Source of the DNA: Panopea generosa | Taxonomy: Eukaryota; Mollusca; Bivalvia; Adapedonta; Hiatellidae | Length of the DNA: 64,000 nt | Assembly (NCBI GenBank): GCA_029582155.1 | Contig: CM055900.1 | Coordinates: forward strand, 47,628,236 to 47,692,235 | Direction of reading: 5' to 3' | In this document: positions 50,067 through 62,639 of the stretch, in pieces | Layout of the letters: every line of letters begins with the position of its first letter | Position numbering within the stretch: the stretch's first letter is position 1 | Translations under genes and position numbers: made by a program | The notes under the pieces: generated by a model | Database searches by the model: none | What the model saw: only the letters and a program-made list of their open reading frames with translations | What the model was told of the DNA's origin: nothing

Positions 50067-51310
50067 TATTACTTCTCTTGAACATATTATTTGGATATCA
50101 ACAGTTTTACAAATGTGATGACTAAATTCTATAATAATTACTCGAACTTGCTTTATAAGATAAAAGCCTATAATTCATAATTATACAGTTTTTCCTGACT
50201 GGTGTTCGTATATCAGTTTTATGCGAGCAAAACGAGAATCTATGTAATGTGTTTTTCTATATTGTTTTGTCATCCATTTATATGAATGTATATATGTGTA
50301 CATCTAAACTAAACTAAGATATATCTGAGTACTTTAAATTATAGGCTATGCATCATGGCGAACAGTACGTACAAAGGTAAAATGTTAAACGTATGTTAAA
50401 CGTATGTTTCTTATGTATTTTATATAATTGATGTTCTTCCTAATGTAGTGTACATATATTAGACGAATCATAAATAACAAATAAAACTAAGACATCGTTA
50501 AGTATTTTAAACCATAGGCTATACATCATTGTTTGTGACATATATGTGTTTCGATTCAATAATGTATACGGTCGTACGTTGCCTGTCTGAAATTTAACGA
50601 GTATACTTATAATATGAATTAAAGAAATAAAAAATATCAACACTGTAACATTTATTAAATATGGTATAGTTGTTGATATTATATCAAATATGTGCTTAAT
50701 ATCCAATGAAACTAATAATACTTTTGCTTTGTTTATTCATTGTATTTACATGTTTAATGTGTTAAGTATAACACATGGTTTAGACCTCATTAAATTTAAC
50801 ACATATTTACAGTATGTTTGCAACAATGGAGGTTCTGTTAGCATGAATATTATTTCTCGGATAATTTAATCTTACAGATTTTCTCACTGAACAAACTGCA
50901 AATAAGGTAATTCGATCAAATAAATAAACATTACTTGGCCGTATGTAGGCGACAAACATTAAAATCACTAATTCACTAAACAACTGACACCTTGTACCAT
51001 AGCTGATTTCGTATATGTATTTTTATATGTTAACATACTGAAAAAAATTGTATGCAAATTATTATTTTTTTGTTAAATATATGAGAGTATACGTATCTAA
51101 ATTGCATGATCTATCGTTACAACGAATGAATGAAAAAATGCGATTTTAGGCCGACTAAATATCATTTCCAATAAAAAGGTTTGATAAACCTGTATAAACT
51201 ATTATCTTGTTGCATGATTATACGCTCTTATTTTTGTCATGTCACATAAATACAAACACGTTTTAAAAATATAAAACTAAAGTATATTGCTCACTGCGAC
51301 CTTAAAGATC
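50066..51310 (+). repeat. Duplicated 3' flank of C1q copy B
   Basis: Homologous to 9408-10870 in reverse complement. Homology ends at TGCTCACTGCGACCTTAA, the outer boundary of the inverted duplication. Confidence 0.75.
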
Positions 51311-51703
51311 ATAAGCAATGAAATTATTAAAAGTTATTCTGTTGCGTTTAGTATTTCAATAATATCAGTTTGAATATAAGCATCTGTTTCCAAAATCATA
51401 TATAAAACAGATATGTGTTTAATCGATAAACAAAATTCACATTTCATGCACTGGCTACTTTTACCGCGCTGAATTAGCTCCCTTGATTTTCCTTCAATTC
51501 TGACGTCATCCTTGATATAACGTTCCGCCATTTGCAAAGTTGTAACACTGATAATTTTTCGGATAAATCTGGTTATTTATGCCACTTATGGGTGCAGTTC
51601 CGGCGTTGGAACATGAGTAGGACTGTACCAGCTTCTTTTAAATGATCAGATGGGTTGATACGTCATTGGGACAAAATAGTGTCAAGTGTAGCGAAAAGTT
51701 TAA

Positions 51704-52835
51704 ACCAACAAAACATTGAAAATTGTGCGAAATAATCAGTTTGTGAGGGATCCTGCGTTATTAGAGTCACAAGACATTAGCACACCATATTTAAGACTTA
51801 AAAGCGATGCAGTTCAGTTCGTACCAGCGCAAAGAAAATGTAATGACGGAAAAGTAAAAAGACTGGCGTACGATGCACTGCAGAAAAAGAAATTGAAACT
51901 GAAGGTAGGTTTTTTCTTCTTGTTCTTCTTCCTGGTAAAGTGCAGGTTCCACTCTGATGCATAAAGGCACTTGGTGTATATACAAAGCCGTTGTGAGGTG
52001 CAAGAATGTACAGATTAAGAATTTAAAACCGATAAAAACGTGGATGGCGTCGAATTCTGGTGGGCGACCAGAACGGACTTGAAGCACTCTGTGGTCTGGG
52101 TAGTGGCTATGCGATCCGGCATCCACAGGCGGATAACAGATGGGAAAAAGCTTTACTTGTTTTTTTTTAAAACAAAATATATGTATTGGTATAGAAAAAA
52201 ACCCAGCTTTTTTGTTGTTTCTTTTAACTCACCTAAGCTGAACGTTCACAAGACGTGAAGTGAGAGCTCTGAGTCAATTTTTTTTCATTGGACATGTTGA
52301 ATATTACAAAACTTACATAGAAGTCATATCGCAATATCTTGGACAAGTTCTTGAATTGGCAAAATCGGATAATAAATGTCGTAGTTATGGCCTTTTTATC
52401 ATCAACAATTTAGTTATTTGGCATAATAACCACACAAGCATCTGCAGTTCATCGTCTTCTCTGTGACCCGAGCCAATAAGAGCATCTATTTGGTGGTTTT
52501 ATCTAAATGTCAGTTCATTAATAGTCACAATCAATATCAATAATTGCAAAGCCAACAATGAGTATGTAAGCATTAATCAATACAATTCACAGATCAGTGT
52601 TTTTTTAATTAACAGTCACTCCAAAGCCAGAATGTTCCAGTTCATACTAATCAGATATCGGAGATTGTCCTTGCACAGCAGATATCGGAAATGGTCCTTG
52701 CATAGCAGATATCGAATATGGTCCTTCCACAGCAGCATCAACCAGTACAGGTTATTGTATGCCAGATGTGGATGTTACAGAAGTGGCGAATATTCTATTG
52801 TACTTTGCTGACAACCCGTGTATACATGTGGGTAA
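51704..52835 (+). pseudogene. Possible broken two-exon gene
   Basis: 51704-51905 is open (NQFVRDPALLESQDI, YLRLKSDAVQFVPAQRK, RLAYDALQKKKLKLK) and ends at AAG/GTAGGT, a plausible phase-0 donor. After AACAG at about 52613 a second segment reads SLQSQNVPVHTNQISEIVLA, then QQISEMVLA, a stop, and QISNMVLPQQHQPVQVI. It ends near GTGG/GTAAGT at 52830. It includes a 27-bp unit repeated three times (52661-52740). There is no ATG, one in-frame TAG and no family recognised. It could be chance. Confidence 0.2.
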
Positions 52836-53187
52836 GTAATTGTGACAATTAATCTTTTGAAATAAAATATCAACACTTATGCTGTTAAAAAAATAAGTGG
52901 ACAAGATTTAAGCAATTTCAAATTAAAGCACAAACGTTGACGAAATAACTGGGGTAAACTAAAAAATGATGTGTACATAAACCATTTACAGGAAACAGCA
53001 AGACGTGAATGCAGATACGATACATAATATCAACATCATGTTTTTCTTTCAATATCCCCCTTTTCACAGAACAAAGGCTTCATTCATATATCAAAATTCC
53101 CTGTGTATTCGAAATATTCTGTTTGGCAGTATTGTTTAACTTATGTTGGAATTTGTTATATATCTAAAAACATTCATGTATAGAATG

Positions 53188-53345
53188 GGCCCGATTAGCT
53201 CAGTCGGTGACGCGTCTGACTATCAATCCAGGGATCGTGAGTTCCTATCCCCAGCCGGCAACAGTCTCCGTGATGATTGATATACGACATTGTGTTTCAT
53301 TGTCATTTGTAATAAATGTTATTCCAGTTCAGCAGGTGCCATATA
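53188..53345 (+). mobile_element. tRNA-derived SINE (Asp-like head)
   Basis: Head GCCCGATTAGCTCAGTCGGT with A box, anticodon loop CTATCAA, B-box remnant GAGTTCCTATCCCC, then GATTGATATACGACATTGTG. The mispaired anticodon stem and altered T-loop rule out a working tRNA. A second copy is at 62370. Confidence 0.65.
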
Positions 53346-53369
53346 AATTATGAACATTTACATCAGAGC

Positions 53370-53414
53370 TGGAATTCATTTTCTGGCGTTTTAATCCATA
53401 CCGGTACTGAATAA
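53370..53414 (+). pseudogene. Orphan 3' end of a C1q exon
   Basis: Encodes WNSFSGVLIHTGTE followed by TAA, matching the last 14 residues and stop of C1q copies A and B (WNTFSGVLIHTG..). The stop again overlaps AATAAA. The sequence upstream shows no C1q domain, so this is a truncated remnant of a further duplicate. Confidence 0.65.
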
Positions 53415-55990
53415 ATGTGCTGACATGCACGTGTGTACATAACTGTGACACTTACAGGTAACTTGTTTGTTTAAGACGTTTACGAACATCTATCTTCACA
53501 TGTTCATGAATCCAGGTAATTTTGCTGCTGGGTATACACGTGCCTAAGTTATCTCATAATCACAATTAACAAGACTATTGTAATTGTCATATATTATTCA
53601 TGACGAGTTCCGTTCATGCTTTTAGGACACGTGCTTACACTTTTGTGTGTCATAACGTCAATAGGCTCAAAACTTTGGTAAACGGTTAATTAAAATTAAC
53701 TTTTGGTCCATTTCCAATCAGAAAACCGTGTGGTGACATAACATGGCGTTGTAGTTAACGTTTCGATTAGTATGAATTGTAAATGTACTATCTGCATAGG
53801 TACACGTGTGTAATTGTTACGTATGCCATGTGAGAAATATTGACTGTAGAAACGTTACACAACATTGACATACGAGCACGCTGAGTGGTCAGTTGCTTCG
53901 ACGGGATTTGAATTACGTCACTGTTTCCCTGCTTTAATATTAGGCCATATCATCACTGAATTTGAAAATGTCAGATACTTGGACAGACTAAAACAATAAA
54001 AAATATCTACTCAGTTTTGTTTTCTGGTTTAGTTTAACAGAGTACTGAGATATTAATAAAATGTTCGATAAATCAACATTTTTTTTTGTTATGCCTTTGG
54101 TATGCCTTCTCCACATTTTTGTTTGTTCTGAATTGTGTTGAATTGATTATTCAAGGAAAGTCATTGGCGCTGGAATCCCAACTTTTGTATCTACATTCAC
54201 ATCGAATACACCAACACGTTGTTATATTTTGTAGCAATATTTTTAAAAAAATATTAGGTGAAACTATTATTGTTTAAAATCAACTTTCCGATCTGCTTTT
54301 CTGACCCGTGTCATACATTTGTAGCATATTAAATCAAAATACATAAGTATATTCCACACAGTCATGAATATAATGTCAATTGAATATAACACTTCTACAA
54401 CTTTCGTTAATTGCATAGTCAACCCAGCAACCAAATAATTACCGTATGCTTATAAACAGAAGAGACAAAAGTCTTTTATAAGATGATACAAGATACAAGA
54501 AACTTTATTTTTTGTCGGATGTAAGAAAACAATAACACTAGCTATTTGCCAACACTAACAAAGACTCATAACACGTTTTAACATAACAATCTGTTTGGAT
54601 AATCTTATAGTTATAATAGATAAGATGATATTATATAATGGTAGTTAAGAATTGTATGTACATATTATGACAGGTTAATAAGATAGGATGACAAGTTACT
54701 GGAGATAAATAATAGCCAAGGGTTATCTTGATGTATAGTTGACAGTTAGTTTGTGGGCGGGATCTTAAGACCTGTAATTATAATACTGACCAATTAAAAA
54801 GTAGCAATGAATTGGCATATCATAGGATAGTTGGTTATTCAGTCAGGGACTGGTTTTAGTAGATATAGGTCCTTCTGTCAGAATGTAGATACGAACAGGG
54901 AAACATGTCAGTCAGATTAGGTTTACTTTAAACGAGCGAATGCGATGCGAATGAACTCATGCTAACTATATGAATATGTGAATAAAATTACTTATTATAC
55001 AAACATTGTTGTTGAATCAGATATGCGACAATGATGGTAAATTATAGGTTCTTAATGAGCTCGTAACATAGGGACACAATAATTTCACATCTTAAAAACA
55101 GAAAAGCCGAGGATCATCGAAGGTCATGATTAGTAGTATAACCGTTACTGGTGTACTAAACTTGGTTAACCGGTTCACCCAATCTGTTTCTTTGCCTAAG
55201 GCCACATCCTACACAAAATGACCTACCTATTGCAAATATGGAAATAATATAAAGAAACTCATGTTTGGTCTCTCCTCTTATATCTGGGTATTGTCTTACA
55301 TGAACGCAATAGTATTTCAAATACATTTGTTCTTTAGCGCAAAACTATTGTAACTTGAGTTACAGTAGTTTTGCACCAAATGATATCTCTGAAACCGCTA
55401 TTTATATCGGTGCAAGACAATTGTCACTTAAATTTAAATTGTATTACACACAGTTATCATCTATATTCACACTTGTATTTAGTCCATGAATATTGAAATA
55501 AAAGCTTGAAATGATAGTTCATGAAAATCTGGAACGATTATGAAGAAATAACGGTATGGAGACTGATCATTCTAACTAAATCATTATAAATCATTTTAAT
55601 TGGATTAAAAAAATAATTTCAATCAGATGAATATGTTTAATGTTTTAATTATTTGGACAATGAATTGGATGATTAATATAGGTTGTTTACTATATAAGAA
55701 ACATTTTGCCGTGATTGTTCTGTTTGCATTTTTAATATGCCGCCCAATATAATAATAATTCAAGCCACTGTTAATCTATACCACTTATAACTTTACTAAA
55801 CCAATATATCCCTTGCGAATTCTTTCAGAATGAGATATTATTCCAATTACCATACACTCAGAATTATTCTTTTTAATTGATCAGTACTAGAAGTCCACGG
55901 TATTAAAGGCTTTTAAATTGGCTGTTAAAGAACCACAACAATATATTTTAGATATCGATAAAACTTGGATTCTCAGAGTTAACTTTAAAC
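53415..55990. other. No gene recognised
   Basis: AT-rich DNA with only short open frames. A 16-bp-stem hairpin is at 55339-55374. AGATACAAGAAACTTTATTT near 54490 resembles a retroposon 3' tail but is not assigned. Confidence 0.45.
55339..55374. repeat. Hairpin, 16-bp stem and 4-nt loop
   Basis: GCAAAACTATTGTAAC, loop TTGA, GTTACAGTAGTTTTGC. 15 of 16 positions pair, the remaining one being a possible G-T wobble. Could be a small MITE end or a foldback element. Confidence 0.7.
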
Positions 55991-56039
55991 AAACAAGTTG
56001 AATAAAGCAAAATATGGCCAGTTGGGTTGGTATGGGTAT

Positions 56040-58240
56040 GGTGGATATGGAGTGTACAGCGGATAGCTGAGATTGTAAAGAGGATATAGAGAGAACAGTT
56101 GGTAGTGTAGTAGGTATTGTGGGTGTAGAGGGTACGATTGGTAGCGTAACCGTTGGTATGATGGGTGTAGAGATAACAGTTGGCAGTGTGGTCGGTATGA
56201 TGGGTGCACAGAGAACAGTTGGTAGTGTAGTCGGTATGATGGGTGTAGAGAGAACAGTTGGTAGTTTAGTCGGTATGATGGGTGTAGAGAGAACAGTTGG
56301 TAGTGTAGTTGGTATGGTGGATGTAGAGAGAACAGTTGGTAGTGTAGTCGGTATGATGGGTGTAGAGAGAAAGTTGGTAGTTTAGTCGGTATGATGGATA
56401 TAGAGAGAACAGTTGGTAGTGTAGTCAATATGGTGGGTGTAGAGATAACAGTTGGTAGTGTAGTCGGTATGATGGGTGTAGAGACACCAGTTGGAAGTGT
56501 AGTTAGTATGGTGGTTGTAGAGAGAACAGTTGGTAGTGTAGTCGGTATGATGGGTGTAGAGAAAACAGTTGGTAGTGTAGTCGGTATGATGGGTGTAGAG
56601 AGAACAGTTGGTAGTGTAGTATGTATTGTGGGTGTAGAGGGTACGGTTGGTAGCGTAATCGTTGGTATGATGGATGTAGAGAGAACAGTTGGTAGTGTAG
56701 TAGGTATTGTGGGTGTAGAGGGTACTGTTGGTAGAGTAATCGTTGGTATGATGGGTGTAGAGAGAACAGTTGGTAGTGTAGTTGGTATGTTGGGTGTAGA
56801 GAGAACAGTTGGTAGTGTAGTAGGTATTGTGGGTGTAAAGGGTACTGTTGGTAGAGTAATCGTTGGTATGATGGGTGTAGAGATAACAGTTGGTAGTGTA
56901 GTTGGTATGATGGGTGTAGAGAGAACAGTTGGTAGTGCTAGTAGGTATTGTGGGTGTAGAGGATTCGGTTTGTAGAGTAATCGTGGTATGATGAGTGTAA
57001 AGAGAACAGTTGGTAGTGTAGTTGGTATTGTGGGTGTAGAGGGTACGGTTGGTAGAGTAATCGTTGGTATGATGGGTGAAGAGAGAACAGTTGGTAGTGT
57101 AGTAGGTATTGTGGGTGTAGAGAGAACAGTTGGTAGTGTAGTTTGTATGATGGGTGTAGAGGGTACGGCTGGTAGAGTAATCGTTGGTATGATGGGTGTA
57201 GAGAGAACAGTTGGTAGTGTAGTTGGTATGATGGGTGTAGAGAGAACAGTTGGTAGTGTAGTAGGTATTTTGGGTATAGAGGGTACGATTGGTAGCGTAA
57301 GAGTTGGTATGATGGGTGTAGAGAGAACAGTTGGTAGTGTAGTCGGTATGATGGGTGTAGAGAGAACAGTTGGTAGTGTAGTCGGTATGATTGGTGTAGA
57401 GTGTACAGCTGGTGGTGCAGTTGGTATTGCAGGTGTAAGGGTTCAACTTGCAGTGAAGTTGGTAATGCGGATGTAGAATATACAATTATCAAAGTAGTTG
57501 GTCTGGTGGATATAAAGTGTACAGCATGTAGTGTAACTGGTACTGTGGATGTAGAAGGCACAGCTTGGTAGTGTAGTTTGTATCAAAGGTGTAGAGTGTA
57601 CGGTTTGTAGTGTAGTTTGTATGGTGGGTGTATATGGTACAACTGGTACTGTAGTTGGTATTATAGGCGTTGAGGGTACTGCTGGTAGTGTAGTTCATAT
57701 TGAAGGTGTAGGGTTTACGGCTGGTAGCGTAGTTGGAATGATGGGTGCACAGTGCATAGCTGGAAGTGTAGTTTGTATGATGGGAGTAAAAGGTACAGCT
57801 GATAGTGTAGTTTGTATAGTTGGTTTAGAGGATACAGCTGTAAGTGTAGTTAGAATGGTGGGTGTAGAGGGTACAGCTTGTAGTGTAGTTGGTATAACGA
57901 CTATAGAGTGTAAGGCTGGTATCATGGTAGGGTAAGTGCAGAAGACATAGCTGGTAGTACAAGTACAGCTGGTACAGCTGTTAATATAGTTGGTATTGGT
58001 GGTTGTAGAAGGTACGGCTGGTAATGCTGTTATCATGGTGGGTGTAGAGGGTACAGCATGTAGTGTAGTTGGTTTTGTGGGTATAGCGGGTACAGCTGAT
58101 AGTGTAGTTGGTATTATGGGTATAGAAGTTATAGCTAGTTGTGTAATTGGCATGGAGGTTGTATAGCACACAGCTGGTATTATAGTTAGTATTGTGTGTG
58201 TAGAGGGGACAATGTGTGGTTGACATTGTAAAGTGGATAC
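56040..58240. repeat. 39-bp minisatellite array (~56 units)
   Basis: Units close to GGTATGATGGGTGTAGAGAG / AACAGTTGGTAGTGTAGTC, with a second variant ending in GTAATCGTT. The core is 56085-57420, decaying to about 58240 and detectable weakly to about 58640. The period is a multiple of 3, so both strands show long frames (13-residue repeats such as VGMMGVERTVGSV; 367 codons on the minus strand). No start context, splice signal or flanking domain supports a gene. Confidence 0.9.
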
Positions 58241-58639
58241 AGAGTGGAAATAGGGTAGTGGCGTTGGTATGAAGAAGTAATGGATGCAGTGGGTAGTGAA
58301 ATTAGTATAGAGAGTGTTGAAGGAACTGTGAGTAGGTTAGTGGTATAGTGAATGTAGTGGGTAAAGTGGGTATTGATGCTGATATAAAGTGGATAGTGTG
58401 TAATAGAATTGTGTATGGTTGGTGTTTCAGGGCTCAGTGGTAGTGATGTTAGTATTATGGATGTAGATGGTACAGTATGTAGTTGATTCTGAATGGTGGT
58501 ATAGGGTACAGTCGGACAGTAATGGGATACAGATGATACAGTACCTACGCAATGGAGTTATGTAGAGGGTGCATTGGAATTCATATGGTGAATGTAGATT
58601 TTACTGTGGCTAATGGCATTGGTTTGGTGAGTGTAATGG

Positions 58640-61200
58640 TTCAATTAACATCAAAATATACTATTCCTAAACATGACAATATGTTATGATTATGCTGTTG
58701 GGCCATATAGTATCTGCATATTATAAAAATGTACACAATATCAATTTCAAAACCCAAATTTTGTTAAACATCTTCTAGTTCTGCAAAAACTATGATAAAA
58801 CAGAATTATTTTGTTTTTATCAACAAAGCAATGTTGCAGTACTAACTGGTTCATTTGGAAGAACGAGTGAAATTATTTAAACAGCTATTTTTATCTTAAG
58901 AAAGAAATAACACTTTTAAATATCAAAGAAATGAATATACATGTGTATGTTACATTACCAGTCTGTTAAATTCAGTTATCTTACTCTTTGCTTATTTACT
59001 TTTGATCAAAAAAGGAACTTTGTGATACAGATTGAAAAGGTAATAATGACTATTGGAATTGATCAGATCAGTTCAGTACTGACATGATTTTAACATAATA
59101 GTATCTGGAGTACAGATTATGTAATAAAGCAGTACAAATTGCAATAATTACAATTTGCATTTTATTAAATTTGATATTTACATAATTTAATACTTTCAAA
59201 ACTGAAAAAAAATATGCTTTACAGTGTTAATGACATAGGTTAATTAATTATTAACACGAGAACTGTCAAAATTATTTATAGGCTAAAACATAAATAGCAG
59301 AGCTTAATATACTTTTGTATAAGTTTTCTTTTTTCTCCAATACTTCTATAATTTTGTGTTAATTTTAAATGGACAGTAATCGTGTATAAGGGTAATGTAA
59401 CCGATGGATCACGGATAAATGTCAACAAGTGAACGAAAAAAGTCAGAAAACTAACATAACTGTTCAAAAGTTTTCAATTGTGTGTACACATTACAAAGTA
59501 CCATAAGTCGTTTCGTTAAGACGGATTTCACCCTTGCTTTATTTTGATGAAAAAATACTACCATGTCAAAATCTAGTTCGTTCTTTGTTTCCATTCAATT
59601 ATTGACCTAATAACCGACTTCTGCATGGAAACTATACCTAATAAACAATAAGTAAATCCAATGTTCAATCATTGTTTGTGACAGTTGCCTGTGCATATAT
59701 ATGAAGAAGTTAACTTTCATTCAATCGCCAGGTGCGTGTACGGATAATTGCGAAGCATTTTTAGATATACCTTCGGAGATAAATGTTAAGGTTCGTGTCC
59801 CGTTTTGATTAGTGTTATCAACTCTTTGGTATACGCGCACTATTTAATGTGTATAACATATAGAAAAAATCTCAATATACATTTTCACTCAAAACTCACT
59901 CTATAAATGATAATTATTTTCTACATGATGTACACGTATATGCGAAATAAAAATACTCCTACTGATGTTTATACATTGGAAAGGGGCATAACTCTCATAG
60001 ACTGTACGTTTTAACTTCTGGACTGTTGTTGTTCTGGCAGTGAAGTGCCTCTCATATCGTGAGAAAACTATAAACCGGATATTCGCACGATCCTGAATTG
60101 CGATATGTCATTCAAGTGTGGAAAACGCCAGCCTATTAAATCTTTACGGATGTGTATGGATGTGGCAGATATTTTTTTGCGTCTAACTCATGAAAACAAA
60201 AATTGGTGCTACAGATAAACATTATGTTAGGGAAAGTGAATATAAATCTTTGCTTGACAGTAATCAAAGCTGATGATACATTTTTCGTGTTAGTGATTGA
60301 CTTTTACCACACTACTTAGATTGGACAATTTCAGGACACAACTTAACATATTGATACATCTAACATTTTTTTTCTTTTTTTAAAGGGGGTTTATTGGCAT
60401 CTTACGCTCAATTCCCTGTTCTAAATACACACGCCCAGCATGAAGATGCACTTATAACATAGAGATTTGTTTTGTTTACATTCGCCATTTTCAACGAACC
60501 GCTTTCGGGTTTCTGATCAATCTTCGGATAACATCGTGAAAACTCGTTCCCGATCTCGTTTCGGAGGTAAACAGCCGGTGACCTCATTCAGCAAAACAAT
60601 TGCGCAATAGCAATGTATTGGTAAGTAAGCCTGATTTACTTCAATATTTGTTTTTATTGTACACGAAAGCCAAGAAAAAGATATTGGAAATAGTGAACGT
60701 GAATGTATGTAATATGTCACCAGTAAATATCGCGTTTATTGTCAAGAAATGTTTTGAAATGAAACGATTTGTGGGTGGATACAGACTAGTGCATATCAAA
60801 GCACGTTATCGAATGATTTGATTTTTAATTGTCCTCTAGTCTCACCCATATTACGGCGATTAAATGAAACAAGGTACAAACTTTTGTGTTGTATTAACAA
60901 GGGATTTTGTTTATGCAAAAAAAAAGAATAAAATAAAAAATACCTCATAATCATTAATATTTGAAGCGCATGAAAGGAAACAAGACCATAGACAACATTT
61001 CAATTGTAGTGGTTGTATTAAATGGAACCTTCATGAAAACCAGGTTTTTCCATTTGCAATATATTTGTGTGATAAGTATTAAGCCAAGATTATCTTGCAG
61101 TCCTTTGTTACATAATAAGACTTTAAACTTACAGGAATTTGTACTCACAACCTCTGGAATGACCTTCAGATGCATCCTATATTACAATCAATGATCATAC
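58640..61200. other. No confirmed gene; possible first exon near 60480-60620
   Basis: Mostly AT-rich DNA. AAAGGGGCATAACTCTCATA near 59980 looks like a dispersed repeat. At 60481-60619 a GC-richer stretch opens with TTCGCCATTTTC and ends at TTG/GTAAGTAAG, a strong splice donor; one frame is open from it (VKTRSRSRFGGKQPV) but lacks an ATG. Confidence 0.3.
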
Positions 61201-61560
61201 ATCAAGGCCAAATATCAATTATTCTATTAATCTGACATCATAGTTAATGATAGAAAATCCCACATCTTGCTCAATGGTCAATAATCCTACATCAGGATCA
61301 ATAATCCCACATCTCGGTCAGTGGTAAATAATCACATATCAGGATCAATAATTCTACATCACGGTCAATGATCAATAAATCTAAATCACATCAATCATCA
61401 ATAATCCCACAAAACGGTAAATGATAAACAATCCTACATCATGATCAATAATCCTACAAAGCGGTCAATGATAAACAATACTATGTCACGATCAATAATC
61501 CTACATCATGATCAATCAATAATCCCACACCACAATCAATAACAAGACATCACAAGCTGT
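61200..61560. repeat. Irregular CAATAATCC(T/C)ACATCA repeat
   Basis: About 15 imperfect occurrences of ATCAATAATCCTACATCA at 20-27 bp spacing. Not coding. Confidence 0.65.
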
Positions 61561-61674
61561 TAATAAAGCAATACTTATATGCAAGCTTGATTAATTGGAA
61601 AAGAAATTTTTGGCCAATTCTAAAAATTAGATTGGGAATTGAAATAAAATCTATTGCAAGATGTATTGCAAAAT

Positions 61675-62170
61675 ACAAAAAGCTGTATTACAGTAGACAA
61701 AACTGTATTGAAATGACACCTATTGCATATTGTGTTGCAATAGATAAAACTGTGTTGTAATACAATCTATTGTAAGCTGTATTGCAATAGACAAAACCGT
61801 GATGTAAAGCAACCTGTTGCAAGCTGTATTGCAATAGACAAAACTTTGATGTAATGCAGCATGTTGCATACTGTTTTACAATAGACAAAATTGTGATATA
61901 ATGTCATGTGTTGAAATCTGTATTGCAATAAACAAAACTGTGTTGTAATGCAACATGTTGCATGCTGTATTGCAATAGACAAAACTGCGATGTAATACAA
62001 TGTGTAGCATGCTGTATTGCAATAGACACAACTGTGTTGTAATACAATATGTTGCAAGCTGTATTGCAATAGACAAAACTGTGATGTAATGCAACATGTT
62101 GCATGCTTTATTGCAATAGACAAAACTGTGTTGTTATACAATATGTTGCAAGTTGTATTGCAATAAACAT
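61675..62170. repeat. 47-bp minisatellite (~10 units)
   Basis: Units close to GCAATAGACAAAACTGTGAT / GTAATGCAACATGTTGCAAG / CTGTATT. TTGCAATA and AACATGTTGCA recur, and each unit contains the near-palindrome GCAACATGTTGC. 47 is not a multiple of 3, so the minus-strand frame cycles through three phases of the same sequence. Confidence 0.85.
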
Positions 62171-62369
62171 TACTCTGCTCAAACATTGGGTCACATGAAT
62201 CTTTGCTAATAGTTTTATTTGTGCAATAGAGCATCATCTGTTACATTTTTTTGCAATCTTTCTCTGATTTCACAGGATCTATTCCAGTCTAAACATCTTC
62301 CTGAATATCAACATTTTCACCACCATCGACAAATAATATGATAAAACATATACTATCCTGTATACGAAT

Positions 62370-62635
62370 TAATCTGACTATCAATCCAGGGGCAGTGAGT
62401 TCGAATCACCGCCAGGCCACATTATCCGAGATGTTTGATATTCGACATTGTGTTTCATCATTCGTCTCTCACCTCTGATTCAAATGGGAAAGTTATCAAT
62501 TACTTGCACAGACGGGGATGTGATCGAGTACTTGCTACCTTCCAGGACTCAAGGAAACAGCGATTAGGTTAACTAACTTCAGTTAGCCCACCCCCACCGG
62601 CATAAAAATGGCGCTAAATATCCAAACAATCAATA
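62370..62635 (+). mobile_element. tRNA-derived SINE, 5'-truncated
   Basis: Starts at TCTGACTATCAATCCAGG, with B box GAGTTCGAATCACC and the shared GATATTCGACATTGTGTTTC of the 53188 element. It continues into a tail with GGAAAGTTATCAATTACTTG and CACCGGCATAAAAATGGCGC. Confidence 0.65.
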
Positions 62636-62639
62636 TAAG

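Noticed and set aside
53188..53262. Functional tRNA gene
   Set aside because: The A-box is good, but the anticodon stem has mismatches, the T-loop is altered, and a family member with the same tail occurs at 62370, so it is a SINE head.
56382..57485. 367-codon minus-strand Thr/Tyr/Asn-rich frame
   Set aside because: Shadow of the 39-bp minisatellite; equally long frames exist on the plus strand.
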